A DNA stretch of 64,000 nucleotides from Streptomyces sp. SID12488 (GCF_010548275.1 NZ_JAAGLT010000007.1:124001-188000), one strand, 5' to 3'; shown: positions 18,434 through 27,868, numbered from the stretch's first letter. Notes: generated by a model from the sequence alone, not told the origin. Numbers and translations are program-made.

Positions 18434-18880
18434 CTATCCAGGTCTGATGGCGAGATGGACGACGTCCGGGACTCCCCGGGCAACCTGGATCTCTTCGGTG
18501 CGTACTGACCGGAATCCGGCATTCCGTAGAGTTCCCTCGAATTTCCGGGAGGGGTGCGCGGACCACACCGCGAGCACCCCGTCCGGCCTCAACACCTTTG
18601 CGCGGCTTGCCAGTCCGGCCTGCGAATACAGGCTCCGGTTGTCCTCCGTGACGGGCCGGCCGGGGCCGTTGTCGACGTCGAGACGCAGCGCATCAAATGT
18701 GGCGGAGGTCTCATTGACGTATCTCGCGAGATCGGCTGCGACGAGCTGGGTACGCGGGTCGGTGAGGGCGTCGGAGGACAACGGGGCGAGCGGCCCGTTC
18801 CGATGCCGTCCGATGATCGCCGGTTCACGTTCGGCAACAGTGATGCCGCCCCAGCGGGGTCGGATGGGGCGTGGCGGCAC
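18434..18880 (-). pseudogene. 5'-truncated spermidine-synthase-like (SAM fold) protein
   Basis: The 148-residue frame corresponds to the C-terminal two thirds of a spermidine-synthase-like Rossmann protein: ITVAEREPAI, LVAADLARYV, FDALRLDVDNGP, TEDNRSLYSQAGL, LRPDGVLAVWSAHPS, GVPDVVHLA. Intact relatives begin with a substrate-lid region and the glycine-rich SAM loop; here the frame is closed by a TGA a few codons upstream of the only GTG, and I find no glycine motif in the other frames. The VDNGP segment retains the Asp-Asn pair. It could still make a short protein, but the lost glycine loop argues for a decayed gene. Confidence 0.5.
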
Positions 18881-19021
18881 CTTGGCGCAGCGTGGATCGG
18901 ATGAGCCCGGGCTTCACGAAGCCTGTCGGCTTGCTGTGAATCGGCCGAGGGGTGGTGCGGGTCACAGACAAGGGCGTGGGTGGAGGCGAAGGGTGGGGCG
19001 AAACGGAAGGAGCGCCTCACC

Positions 19022-19804
19022 GTGGACCGGACCGATGCGAAGGGTGACGTGACGACGGGCTCCCCGACGCCCTCGGGCGCGTCCGTCGCGGAGGGCGTAC
19101 GGCTGCTGGACGGGATGCCGAGGCAGCGGGGACCGGCGGAAACCCTGTCCGCGCGGCCCGTGGCGCCTGAGGCGGCTGCGCCCGGCAGGCGGGTCCTCCG
19201 CCCGTGGCACCTTCTCCCCACTCCCACCGCGACCCCGTTCACCTTCACGTTCGTGGCCGTCCTCCTGGTCACGGCCTTCGCCGCCGAGCACGCGGACCCC
19301 GCCCTCGTGCACGCCCTCCACCAGGGCTCCAGCACCGACGTCTCCCATCTCATGCGGACGCCCGTGTTCGTGCTGGCCGCCAGCGCGCTGTGGGTCGTGG
19401 GCGGCGTGACATCGCCGTACGCCGTTGTCCTCCTCCTTGTCCTTACCGCGCTGGAGCGGCGGATCGGCGGGCTGCGTACCGCCGTGGTGTTCGCGCTCGG
19501 TCATGTGCTGGCCACGCTCGCTACCGAGGTCCCGGTGGGGCTCGCGGTGCTGGTGGGGTGGCTGCCCGCGAGTTCCCTGCACCGGCTCGACTACGGGGTC
19601 AGTTTCGGGGTCGCGGCGGGCGTGGGCGCCTTGGCGGGGTTGCTGAGGCCCTGGCTGGGGTGGCCGTTGCTGCTGGTGTTCGGCGGGACGCTGGTGCAGG
19701 ACCTGATCGCCTACACCGACCCGATGACCAACTGGGGACATGTGACGGCGCTGGCCATCGGGGTCGCCACCTGGCCCTGGGTGCGGCGGTGGCGGCGGGC
19801 CTAG
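19022..19804 (+). CDS. Rhomboid-like integral membrane protein
   Basis: The 260-residue protein has a disordered N-terminus of about 60 residues and six hydrophobic helices, from TFTFVAVLLVTAFAA to HVTALAIGVATW. The fold resembles rhomboid proteases. A serine sits in YGVSFG where the GxSG nucleophile lies in true proteases, with an extra Phe, and a histidine in TNWGHVT lies at the start of the last helix. These could be a catalytic dyad, but activity is uncertain. GTG at 19022 is selected because GGAAGGAG lies nine bases upstream; the GTG at 18980 has none. Its stop codon interlocks with that of the convergent GNAT gene. Confidence 0.82.
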   Translation: MDRTDAKGDVTTGSPTPSGASVAEGVRLLDGMPRQRGPAETLSARPVAPEAAAPGRRVLRPWHLLPTPTATPFTFTFVAVLLVTAFAAEHADPALVHALHQGSSTDVSHLMRTPVFVLAASALWVVGGVTSPYAVVLLLVLTALERRIGGLRTAVVFALGHVLATLATEVPVGLAVLVGWLPASSLHRLDYGVSFGVAAGVGALAGLLRPWLGWPLLLVFGGTLVQDLIAYTDPMTNWGHVTALAIGVATWPWVRRWRRA

Positions 19805-20460
19805 GGCCTTCCGGTCGGCGTCCCGACGAACTTCGCGCTTGTCAGCGGCGCCTCGACCTGCCAGCCCAGCGCCTCGTACAGCGCCCGTCCGTCCGGAGTT
19901 CCCGCCAGTACGCCTCTCTCCGCGCCCTGCGCGACGGCCTCCTGGGTGAGGGTGCGCATCACGAAGGAGCCCAGGCCCCGGCGCTGGTGCGCGGGGGAGG
20001 TCGCCACCTGGTCGACGACCGCGGTTCGGCCCGTCGGGGCGAGCTGGCCGCGCGCCGCCCAGGAGCCGTCGGGTGCCGCGAGCAGGACGCGGGTCACGCC
20101 GCCGCGCGTCCACACGCGTACCCGGTAGCCGTCGGGGACGGCCGGCGGCTCCGACGCGGTCAGCGGGACCGACATCAGCCAGCCCGGCTCGGGAGCGACC
20201 CACCAGCCCTCGCCGAGCCAGTCGGCGACCGTCGCCGGGTCCTCGAACACCTTGAGCCACACGCCCGCCCCGGTCACCGCGTCGGCCACCTTCCGGACGG
20301 TCCGCTCCTCGACGTCGTCGTTCACCGAGTGGAGGACGTGCCGGGTGACCTGCTCGGCCGTGCCCACGTCGATCGTGTAGCCCCAGGGCTCGACCAGCGG
20401 CGGCGACGCCCCGCGCGAGACCACCCAGCCGTCGACCCAGGCCCGCACGGTTCCGTCCAC
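19801..20460 (-). CDS. GNAT-family N-acetyltransferase
   Basis: This 219-residue protein ends in a GNAT domain: TAVVDQVATSPAHQRRGLGSFVMRTL is the acetyl-CoA-binding strand and Q/RxxGxG/A loop, then GTPDGRALYEALGW near the C-terminus. The N-terminal 110 residues (GWVVSRGASPPLVEPWGYTIDV) lack a clear fold and may hold substrate. Substrate unknown. The start lies immediately downstream of three AGTAATGG direct repeats. The two convergent stops share CTAG. Confidence 0.88.
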   Translation of the reverse strand: MDGTVRAWVDGWVVSRGASPPLVEPWGYTIDVGTAEQVTRHVLHSVNDDVEERTVRKVADAVTGAGVWLKVFEDPATVADWLGEGWWVAPEPGWLMSVPLTASEPPAVPDGYRVRVWTRGGVTRVLLAAPDGSWAARGQLAPTGRTAVVDQVATSPAHQRRGLGSFVMRTLTQEAVAQGAERGVLAGTPDGRALYEALGWQVEAPLTSAKFVGTPTGRP

Positions 20461-20472
20461 GCCAACTCCTCG

Positions 20473-20507
20473 AGTAATGGTCAGTAATGGTTAAAATGCA
20501 GTAATGG
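20473..20507. repeat. Three AGTAATGG direct repeats between the GNAT gene and lon
   Basis: AGTAATGG occurs at 20473-20480, 20483-20490 and 20500-20507, that is, spaced 10 and 17 bp start to start. The tract is unusually AT-rich. It lies just upstream of the minus-strand GNAT gene and might bind a regulator on one DNA face. Function is inferred. Confidence 0.6.
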
Positions 20508-20604
20508 ATGTTACGTCCAGACTGTATGCGCAGGTCCGGCCGTCGCGGCAGAGGTGATCGCTCACGGCGAACACGGGATGGGGAACAACCGGCCGTCGCC
20601 AAGC

Positions 20605-20625
20605 ATTGAGTCGGCATAGCTCAAC
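20605..20625 (+). promoter_or_regulatory. HAIR-type HspR operator upstream of lon
   Basis: ATTGAGT-CGGCATA-GCTCAAC closely matches the HspR inverted repeat consensus CTTGAGT-N7-ACTCAAG, keeping TTGAGT and CTCAA with exact 7-bp spacing. It ends 21 bp before the lon ATG. HspR repression of lon is known in Streptomyces, so heat shock control is well supported. Confidence 0.8.
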
Positions 20626-20646
20626 TTGAGTGCCGAAGGGGAGATC

Positions 20647-23070
20647 ATGGCTACTGAGTCCACGGCGTTCACACCGCTCACACTGCCCGTGCTGCCGCTC
20701 GACGACGAGGTCGTGCTGCCCGGCATGGTTGTTCCGCTGGACCTGAACGACGCCGAGGTGCGTGCCGCCGTGGAGGCCGCCCAGGCCGCCGCGGGCAGCG
20801 AGCCCGGCAAGCCCAGGGTTCTGCTGGTGCCGCGCATCGACGGGACGTACGCGAACACCGGTGTCCTCGGCACCGTCGAGCAGGTCGGCCGGCTGGCCGA
20901 CGGGGATCCGGGCGCCCTCATCCGAGCCCGGGGCCGCGTGCGGATCGGCGCCGGGACCACCGGCCCGGGGGCCGCGCTGTGGGTCGAGGGGACGCGGATC
21001 GACGAGACCGTGCCGGATCCCGTGCCCGGTCATGTCACCGAACTCGCGAAGGAATACAAGGCTCTCGCCACCGCCTGGCTCCGGAAGCGCGGCGCCTGGC
21101 AGGTCGTCGACCGCGTACAGGCCATCGACGATGTCTCCGCACTTGCCGACAACTCCGGTTACTCGCCCTTCCTCAGCACCGACCAGAAGATCGAGCTGCT
21201 GGAGACCACCGACCCGGTGGCCCGCCTGAAGCTCGCGACCCAGCAGCTGCGCGACCACCTCGCCGAGCAGGACGTCGCCGAGACCATCGCGAAGGACGTC
21301 CAGGAGGGCGTCGACAAGCAGCAGCGGGAGTTCCTGCTGCGGAAGCAGCTGGAAGCCGTACGCAAGGAGCTGCGCGAGATCAACGGCGAGCGGGACGGCG
21401 AGGAGTCCGACGACTACCGGACCCGCGTCGAGGCCGCCGACCTGCCGGAGAACGTGCGTGAGGCCGCGCTCAAGGAGGTCGACAAGCTGGAGCGGTCCTC
21501 CGAGCAGTCGCCCGAGGGCGGCTGGATCCGGACCTGGCTCGACACCGTTCTCGAACTGCCGTGGAACGAGCGGACCGAGGACTCCTACGACATCCAGGGC
21601 GCCCAGGCCGTGCTCGACGCCGAGCACGCGGGCCTGGAGGACGTGAAGGAACGCATCACCGAGTACCTCGCCGTGCGCAAGCGGCGCGCCGAGCGCGGGC
21701 TGGGAGTTGTCGGCGGGCGTCGTGGTGGCGCCGTGCTCGCACTCGTCGGGCCGCCCGGCGTCGGCAAGACCAGCCTCGGTGAGTCCGTCGCGCACGCCAT
21801 GGGGCGGAAGTTCGTCCGCGTGGCGCTGGGCGGGGTCAGGGACGAGGCCGAGATCCGCGGTCACCGGCGTACGTATGTCGGCGCGCTGCCCGGGCGCATC
21901 GTGCGGGCCATCAAGGAGGCCGGGTCCATGAACCCCGTCGTTCTCCTCGACGAGATCGACAAGGTCGGCTCCGACTTCCGGGGCGACCCGGCCGCCGCGC
22001 TGCTCGAAGTCCTCGACCCGGCGCAGAACCACACCTTCCGCGACCACTACCTCGAAGTCGAACTCGACCTGAGCGACGTGGTGTTTCTCGCGACCGCCAA
22101 CGTCCTGGAAGCCATTCCCGAGGCGTTGCTCGACCGGATGGAGCTCGTGCGGCTGGACGGGTACACGGAGGACGAGAAGGTCGTCATCGCCCGGGACCAC
22201 CTGCTGCCACGGCAGTTGGAGCGGGCCGGCCTGGAAGGCGCCGAAGTCGCCCTCGACGAGAGCGCGTTGCGCAAGCTCGCCGGGGAGTACACGCGGGAGG
22301 CCGGCGTCCGCAACCTGGAGCGGTCCATCGCGCGGCTGCTGCGCAAGGTCGCCGCACAGCACGAACTCGGGGAGCGGAAGCTGCCGTTCACCGTCACCGA
22401 GGACGATCTGCGCGGACTCATCGGGCGGCCCCATCATGTGCCCGAGTCCGCCACCGACCCGGCCGAGCGGCGCACTGCCGTACCGGGCGTGGCGACCGGG
22501 CTCGCGGTCACCGGGGCCGGGGGCGACGTCCTCTACGTCGAGGCGTCGCTCGCCGACCCGGAGACCGGCGCCGCCGGCCTGACCCTCACCGGGCAGCTCG
22601 GCGACGTGATGAAGGAGTCCGCGCAGATCGCGCTCTCCTTCCTGCGCTCGCACGGCGCCGAACTGGAACTGCCCGTGGGCGACCTGAAGGACCGGGGTGT
22701 GCACATCCACTTCCCGGCGGGTGCCGTGCCCAAGGACGGTCCGAGCGCGGGCGTCACCATGACGACCGCCCTCGCCTCCCTGCTCAGCGGACGGCTTGTC
22801 CGGACGGACGTCGCCATGACCGGCGAGGTCTCGCTGACCGGGCGGGTGCTGCCCATCGGCGGTGTGAAGCAGAAGCTGCTCGCCGCGCACCGGGCCGGCG
22901 TCACCACCGTGATCATCCCGAAGCGCAACGAGGCCGACCTGGACGACGTCCCGGCCGAAGTCCTGGAGAAGCTCGACGTCCACGCAGTCACGGACGTCCG
23001 CCAGGTCCTCGAACTGGCGCTCACCCCGGTGGAGAACCCGGCGGAGGTGAGGGTTCCGGCAGCGGCGTGA
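20647..23070 (+). CDS. lon: ATP-dependent protease Lon
   Basis: The 807-residue protease degrades damaged and regulatory proteins in the cytosol. An N-terminal LON domain starts TPLTLPVLPLDDEVVLPG. The AAA+ module has Walker A GPPGVGKTS (Lys374) and Walker B VVLLDEIDKVG, and the protease domain has the Ser700 (KDGPSAG)-Lys743 (GGVKQK) dyad, spaced 43 residues as in E. coli Lon. AAGGGGAG precedes the ATG at 20647, preferred over an upstream in-frame GTG. A HAIR operator lies just upstream, and a bulged hairpin follows. The gene is monocistronic. Confidence 0.98.
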   Translation: MATESTAFTPLTLPVLPLDDEVVLPGMVVPLDLNDAEVRAAVEAAQAAAGSEPGKPRVLLVPRIDGTYANTGVLGTVEQVGRLADGDPGALIRARGRVRIGAGTTGPGAALWVEGTRIDETVPDPVPGHVTELAKEYKALATAWLRKRGAWQVVDRVQAIDDVSALADNSGYSPFLSTDQKIELLETTDPVARLKLATQQLRDHLAEQDVAETIAKDVQEGVDKQQREFLLRKQLEAVRKELREINGERDGEESDDYRTRVEAADLPENVREAALKEVDKLERSSEQSPEGGWIRTWLDTVLELPWNERTEDSYDIQGAQAVLDAEHAGLEDVKERITEYLAVRKRRAERGLGVVGGRRGGAVLALVGPPGVGKTSLGESVAHAMGRKFVRVALGGVRDEAEIRGHRRTYVGALPGRIVRAIKEAGSMNPVVLLDEIDKVGSDFRGDPAAALLEVLDPAQNHTFRDHYLEVELDLSDVVFLATANVLEAIPEALLDRMELVRLDGYTEDEKVVIARDHLLPRQLERAGLEGAEVALDESALRKLAGEYTREAGVRNLERSIARLLRKVAAQHELGERKLPFTVTEDDLRGLIGRPHHVPESATDPAERRTAVPGVATGLAVTGAGGDVLYVEASLADPETGAAGLTLTGQLGDVMKESAQIALSFLRSHGAELELPVGDLKDRGVHIHFPAGAVPKDGPSAGVTMTTALASLLSGRLVRTDVAMTGEVSLTGRVLPIGGVKQKLLAAHRAGVTTVIIPKRNEADLDDVPAEVLEKLDVHAVTDVRQVLELALTPVENPAEVRVPAAA

Positions 23071-23091
23071 CGGACGCTGCCGGTCGGTGAG

Positions 23092-23129
23092 GGCCCGGGT
23101 CCTGGAGGCGAATTCCAGGGGCCCGGGCC
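23092..23129 (+). terminator. lon terminator
   Basis: GGCCCGGGTCCTGGA (23092-23106) pairs with 23114-23129, leaving a small internal bulge, over a 7-nt loop. It begins 22 bp after the lon stop and is followed by TTCCC. Confidence 0.8.
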
Positions 23130-23269
23130 TTCCCGTGCGCGGTTCGGAGGTTGAAGGGAACCCTCGATGACACCGGCGCCCCCAGCCTGCGAAATACTGT
23201 CCGAGCTGCGGCAACGGCCGTGTCTGGCGGAAACCTTCAGAGCGGCGAAACCGGATCAGGGGTGCTGAC

Positions 23270-23773
23270 GTGCACGAGGACGGGAACGGCGAGGGGAACC
23301 TCGGCGGGCGGCATGTCGGGTCCACCACCCCCGGGCGTGGGGTCGAGCGGGAATTCCTCGCCCTGGAGCGCGAGTTGACGGTGTTCCTGCGGCGCGCCCG
23401 GGCCAGTTCCGGGGAGATGGCCCGCGAGGTCCATCCCGACCTGGAGGCGTCGGCGTACGGGCTGCTGGTGCGGCTGGAGGAGTGCGGGCGCCAGCGTGCC
23501 ACCGAGCTCGCCGCCTACATCGGCGTCGGCAAGGCCACCATGTCCCGCCAGCTGCGCGCCCTGGAGGAGCTGGGCCTCATCGCCCGCGAGCCCGACCCGG
23601 CCGACGGACGCGCCTGGCTCGTCCACCTCACGGACGAGGGCCGCGTCCGCTTCCGTACCGTCCGGGAGGCGCGACGGGCCCGGTACGTGCGCGAGCTGGC
23701 CGCCTGGGACCGCGTCGAGGTGGCCGAACTGGCCCGGCTGCTGCACCGGCTCAACCTCGGCATGGAGAAGTAG
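23270..23773 (+). CDS. MarR-family transcriptional regulator
   Basis: The 167-residue regulator has a winged helix of the MarR type: LEASAYGLLVRLEECGRQRATELAAYIGVGKATMSRQLRALEELGL, then the wing REPDPADGRAWLVHLTDEG. It starts with GTG at 23270 after GGGG. The first 30 residues before the first helix are Gly-rich and charged. Nothing nearby marks an obvious target; the gene lies between lon and a convergent phosphatase. Ligand unknown. Confidence 0.92.
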   Translation: MHEDGNGEGNLGGRHVGSTTPGRGVEREFLALERELTVFLRRARASSGEMAREVHPDLEASAYGLLVRLEECGRQRATELAAYIGVGKATMSRQLRALEELGLIAREPDPADGRAWLVHLTDEGRVRFRTVREARRARYVRELAAWDRVEVAELARLLHRLNLGMEK

Positions 23774-23807
23774 GCCCGCCGCGACGGCGGTCAGTGGTTC
23801 CCGGCCG

Positions 23808-24599
23808 TCAAAGCTCCACGTACACCACCGTCGCGTCGTCGTGCGTCTTGCTGCGGCCCAGGCGTGGGCGGCCCCCGTCCGCGTCGGCCCGCTCCAGCTC
23901 CCGTACGCGGTTCACCAGCGCCCCCGGGCCCTCCTTGCGTACGGCGGTGAAGCAGGCCGTCCAGTCGCCCTCGGTGAACCGCTCCACCCAGCGGGTCGCC
24001 CCGTCCGTCAGGGCTGCCAGGGCGCGGACCTCGGCGCGCGGGAGTGAGCCCGTCACCGCGCGGGACGCCACCGCCGGATCGGCCGCCGCGGTGAAGAAAC
24101 CGCCCTCCCTGTTGCGTACCGTCGCGTCGGCGATCGCGTCCGTGGCCAGGGACGAGCGGGGGACGCGGGACAGGCGGTCGTCCAGGTGTGCGGTGACCGT
24201 GCCGTCCGGGGACTCGGTCAGCAGGGCCGAGTCGGACAGGACCAGGTGCTCCACGGCGGCCGGTGACCAGCGGGCGAGAACCACGGTGGCCTGAGGGGTG
24301 CGTGGGTGAGAAAGGTCACAGGATTGCGCGTGGGCCTCGGCGGTACGAGAGATCGCGGTCGCCAGGATCTCGGTGAGGGGCATATCCCGTTGTGAAACGG
24401 ACAGTTCGGTCAGCGCGCCGCCGAGCCGGGCCGTGTACCAGGGGACGGAATGCAGACAACCCGTTCCGGCCGTGGGGGGAGTCACCCCGTCCAGGAGGAC
24501 GAGTGAACCGCCCTGCCCGGAGGCGGGAAGTCCGATCGCTGCGAAGTCCTCATTGGGGCGGGCCGGATCGCCGGGCTCCGTGACCAGTTCAGTACGCAT
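23808..24599 (-). CDS. PP2C-like serine/threonine phosphatase-domain protein
   Basis: The 263-residue protein shows PP2C-family features: RPNEDFAAIG near the start (metal-binding Glu-Asp), VLLDGVTP (Asp-Gly motif), and KTHDDATVVYVEL at the end (the final metal-binding Asp pair). The spacing is shorter than classical PP2C, as in the actinobacterial protein-phosphatase-2C-like group. The first-domain sequence TAISRTAEAHAQSC is unusual. The start at 24599 is used rather than 24614, to begin at MRTELVTEPG. Substrate unknown; a serine/threonine kinase partner is not adjacent. Confidence 0.8.
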   Translation of the reverse strand: MRTELVTEPGDPARPNEDFAAIGLPASGQGGSLVLLDGVTPPTAGTGCLHSVPWYTARLGGALTELSVSQRDMPLTEILATAISRTAEAHAQSCDLSHPRTPQATVVLARWSPAAVEHLVLSDSALLTESPDGTVTAHLDDRLSRVPRSSLATDAIADATVRNREGGFFTAAADPAVASRAVTGSLPRAEVRALAALTDGATRWVERFTEGDWTACFTAVRKEGPGALVNRVRELERADADGGRPRLGRSKTHDDATVVYVEL

Positions 24600-25039
24600 C
24601 CGGCCAGTCTGCACGAGCCCTTCACAAGCTTCTCAAAAGGCTGGCAACGATTGCTGAAACAGCGGGTAGTCGCTGGTCAGACGCCTGGTTTGGGCGAGAA
24701 TGATCCACTCGGTGAATACGTGGCAGCGGATAATGTCAAAGCCCGCCGCCCACGTCCAACCGGCCCGCCATCGACGGCGAGGGCACAGGCCGGAGGAACT
24801 TGCCGCCAACTCCCCGCCGATGTTGACTCCTTGATGTTCACTCCTTTGAGTGGCGGGTCGGGTGACGCGCGCTCCCTGCCCACCGGCATGGGAGGGTCGG
24901 GAGCCGGACCGTGCCGGAGAGCCGGAACCGTACCGGGTGAGCGGACAGGCCAGAACCATCCGGACGGCCATGCAGTTGACGGATCGTCATTCGGGTCCCG
25001 ACGGATCGCCACCCGGGCCCATGGGCACACGAGTCAGGA
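24600..25039. other. Divergent intergenic region between phosphatase and conservon
   Basis: This stretch of 440 bp has no credible gene: short ORFs lack codon bias. It must carry promoters for both directions. The left half is noticeably AT-richer than the genes. I see no RNA gene or strong hairpin. Confidence 0.5.
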
Positions 25040-27868
25040 ATGCGAGCACCGGTGCAGAAGACGCGGCCTCGGCGCACAGGCAGGCAGACAGCTCCCGCAG
25101 GGGGCGCTACCGGTGACGCCCCGACCGATCCCGCGGGCCGGGGTCGTCCCGCCCACGTCCGCAACCGGCTCATCGTGGCCGTCGCCGTCGTGGCCGCCGC
25201 GATCGCCGGGGCCGGTGCCCCGTCCGTCGTGGCCGCCTCCTCGCAGCTCCACGACTCCCAGGATCTGGTGACGCTCGCGACGCAGACCCAGGACGCCCTG
25301 ACCCTCGCGCACTCGCTCGCCGACGAACGCGACGAGGTCACCGTCTACATCGCCGCCGGGCGCCCCAAGGCCAAGGCGCCCTCCGAGCAGCGCGCCGCCC
25401 GCGTCGACCGGGAGGTCGGTGACCTGCGCGCCAACCCCGACACCCCGGCCACGCTCGTCGCGGACCTCGACGACATCGCGGCGCTGCGCACGCAGACGCT
25501 CACCGGGAAGAGCACCGCTCTCCAGTCGCACGAGGCGTACTCCGCCGCCATCGCCGGGCTGCACCGCCTCGCCGAGCAGCTGGCCGAGAAGCAGCCGACC
25601 CGCGCGGGCGCCGGCGCGTACGCCCTCGCCGAACTCGACTCCGCGGTCCAGCAGGCCGCCGCCGCCCGTGGCCTCCTCCTCGCCGCGCTCAGCGTGCCGA
25701 CGTCCACCGAGAACGTGTACGACCCGGTCACCGGGCTGTCGTCCGAGGAGACCGTCACCTCACCGGCCGACGCCAGGACGCGGGCCGCGCTCAGCGCCGC
25801 CGCCCAGCAGGCCCGGCTGCGCTCGGACGCGGCGATCACCGACTTCCGCGAGACGGCCCCCGAAGCCGCCGTCGGCAGCTACGACTCCACGGTCACCGGA
25901 CCCGAGGTCGACACCGCCGACAAGTACCTCGCCTCGCTCACCGACCAGGCCACGCTGTCCACGAGGGACCTCGCCACCAGCCTCAGCGGCGTCGACGCGG
26001 CCGTCTCCGCCCGGCTCGAACTGATGCGCGGAGTCGAGTCCTCCCTCTACGAGCGCCGCACCAAGGCCCTCACCAAGCTCCGCGACGACGACGTCACCGA
26101 GCTGGAGATCCGGATCGCCGCCCTCGGCGCCCTCCTCCTGGTCGCCGTCGGTATCGCCACCGCCATGGCCCGCAGCCTCACCCGCCCGCTCTCCGTGCTC
26201 CGCCGGGGCACCGCCCGGCTGGCCGAGGCCGCCGACCCGCTCGTCGAGGAACCGGTCAGGTTCACCGGCCGCAACGACGAGTTCGCCCAGGTCGTCCGCT
26301 CCGTCAACGCCCTGCACGGCCGCGCCCTCGCCGTCCACGAGCGCATCGCCACCCTGGAGTCCGACCGCAAGCACCTGGTCGGCCAGCGCCAGAAGATGGC
26401 CGACGCCCGCGAGGAACTGCGCGCCGAACTCGCCGACGCGGCAGGCCAGTTGGCGCGCACCCGGGACAGCATCCACGGCACCTTCGTGAACCTCGCGCTG
26501 CGTACCCTCGGCCTTGTCGAGCGTCAACTCGCCGTCATCGAGGGCCTGGAGGAGCGCGAGCAGGACCCGGACCGGCTCGCCACCCTCTTCAAGCTCGACC
26601 ACTTCGCCACCGTCATGCGGCGGCACAGCGAGAACCTCCTCGTCCTCGCCGGCGCCGAACACGGCCACCAGCACGCGGGTCCCGTCCCGCTCGTCGACGT
26701 GGTCCGTGCCGCCGTGAGCGAGATCGAGCGGTACGAGCGGGTACGCATCGCCGCGCTGCCGCCGCACGGGCATCTCGCCGGGTTCGCCGCCGACGACGTC
26801 AGCCATCTGCTGGCCGAACTCCTGGAGAACGCCACCTCGTTCACCCCGCCCGAGCTTCCGGTGGAGATCTCCGGCTGGCTCCTGGAGAGCGGCGAGGTCA
26901 TGCTCTCCGTCCAGGACGAGGGCATCGGCATGACCGCCGAGCGCCTGGTCCGCCTCAACTCCCGCCTCGCCGACTTCGATCCGGACGTCCCGCACGACAC
27001 GTACGGGACGTCAGGGACAGGCGAAACGGGCGAGGCCGCCGAGGAGGAGGGCGGCGACGGGCTCGGGCTCGGGCTGTACGTCGTCGCGCGGCTCGCCCAT
27101 CGGCACGGGGTGCGGGTGCAACTGCGGGAGCAGCAGCAGGGCGGTGTCGCGGCGGTCGTCGTCCTGCCGAAGGCGCTGCTGGCCCCGGACCCGGCCGCCG
27201 TACCGCCGTCGGCCACGTCGACGCCCGGCGGCTCGACGCTCTCCTTCCCGGGGGCCGATGCCGAGGTCAACTCCAATGTCCTGCAAGGGCGTTCGGAGGC
27301 CGAAGAGCCGATTGAGGACCTTGCCGAGGAGCCGGGTGAGATCCCGGCCGACGCGCCCGACCCGATGATCGCCCTGGCGGAGCGGGCCGTGCGGAACGCG
27401 GAGGCCGACGCCGAAGCGGATATGGACGCGGACGCGGACGCGGATGTGCCCGAGCCCCTCCCCGCGTCCGAGATCACCATGGAACTGCTCGTGCCGGAAC
27501 TCCCGGCCGAGGACACCGCCGAGCCGACCGTCCCCACGGCTCCCGACAGCGAGACCACCGCCCCGGACCCCTACGCCATCGGCCCCGACACGCACGAGCG
27601 CGTCGAGGAGGAACCGATCACCGACAAGGGACTGCCCAAGCGGACGCCCAGGATCACCACGCCCGCCGCGCCGCCGAGACCACGGATGGGTTCCGTCGAC
27701 GCCGAGGCACTGCGCCGCCGGCTCGGCGGGTTCCACCGCGGCGCGCGTGACGGACACCGTGATGTCGAGGCGGAGATCGCGGAGCAGACGGGACGGACGG
27801 CGCGTACGGCAGAGCCGGCACGTGCCGAAGAAACCACGGGGGGAACAGTCGAGGAGGCAAGCAGTTGA
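25040..27868 (+). CDS. cvnA: Conservon sensor kinase CvnA (nitrate/nitrite-sensing-type extracellular domain)
   Basis: The 942-residue membrane protein is the receptor-like partner of the conservon. After a charged N-terminus comes a signal-anchor helix (VAVAVVAAAIAGAGA), a large extracellular NIT-type helical region (about 60-345), a second helix (IAALGALLLVAVGIATAMA), HAMP, coiled coil, and an ATPase domain with ELLENATSF (N box) and DEGIGM (G1). No standard phosphoacceptor H box is seen; the first-helix motif is NLALRTLGL, so autophosphorylation on His is doubtful, as in the family. A long acidic tail (about 700-942) ends the protein. The cvnB gene follows with an overlapping TTGA. Confidence 0.93.
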   Translation: MRAPVQKTRPRRTGRQTAPAGGATGDAPTDPAGRGRPAHVRNRLIVAVAVVAAAIAGAGAPSVVAASSQLHDSQDLVTLATQTQDALTLAHSLADERDEVTVYIAAGRPKAKAPSEQRAARVDREVGDLRANPDTPATLVADLDDIAALRTQTLTGKSTALQSHEAYSAAIAGLHRLAEQLAEKQPTRAGAGAYALAELDSAVQQAAAARGLLLAALSVPTSTENVYDPVTGLSSEETVTSPADARTRAALSAAAQQARLRSDAAITDFRETAPEAAVGSYDSTVTGPEVDTADKYLASLTDQATLSTRDLATSLSGVDAAVSARLELMRGVESSLYERRTKALTKLRDDDVTELEIRIAALGALLLVAVGIATAMARSLTRPLSVLRRGTARLAEAADPLVEEPVRFTGRNDEFAQVVRSVNALHGRALAVHERIATLESDRKHLVGQRQKMADAREELRAELADAAGQLARTRDSIHGTFVNLALRTLGLVERQLAVIEGLEEREQDPDRLATLFKLDHFATVMRRHSENLLVLAGAEHGHQHAGPVPLVDVVRAAVSEIERYERVRIAALPPHGHLAGFAADDVSHLLAELLENATSFTPPELPVEISGWLLESGEVMLSVQDEGIGMTAERLVRLNSRLADFDPDVPHDTYGTSGTGETGEAAEEEGGDGLGLGLYVVARLAHRHGVRVQLREQQQGGVAAVVVLPKALLAPDPAAVPPSATSTPGGSTLSFPGADAEVNSNVLQGRSEAEEPIEDLAEEPGEIPADAPDPMIALAERAVRNAEADAEADMDADADADVPEPLPASEITMELLVPELPAEDTAEPTVPTAPDSETTAPDPYAIGPDTHERVEEEPITDKGLPKRTPRITTPAAPPRPRMGSVDAEALRRRLGGFHRGARDGHRDVEAEIAEQTGRTARTAEPARAEETTGGTVEEASS

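Noticed and set aside
20491..23502. 1003-residue ORF antisense to lon
   Set aside because: Codon bias shadow of lon; no recognisable domain.
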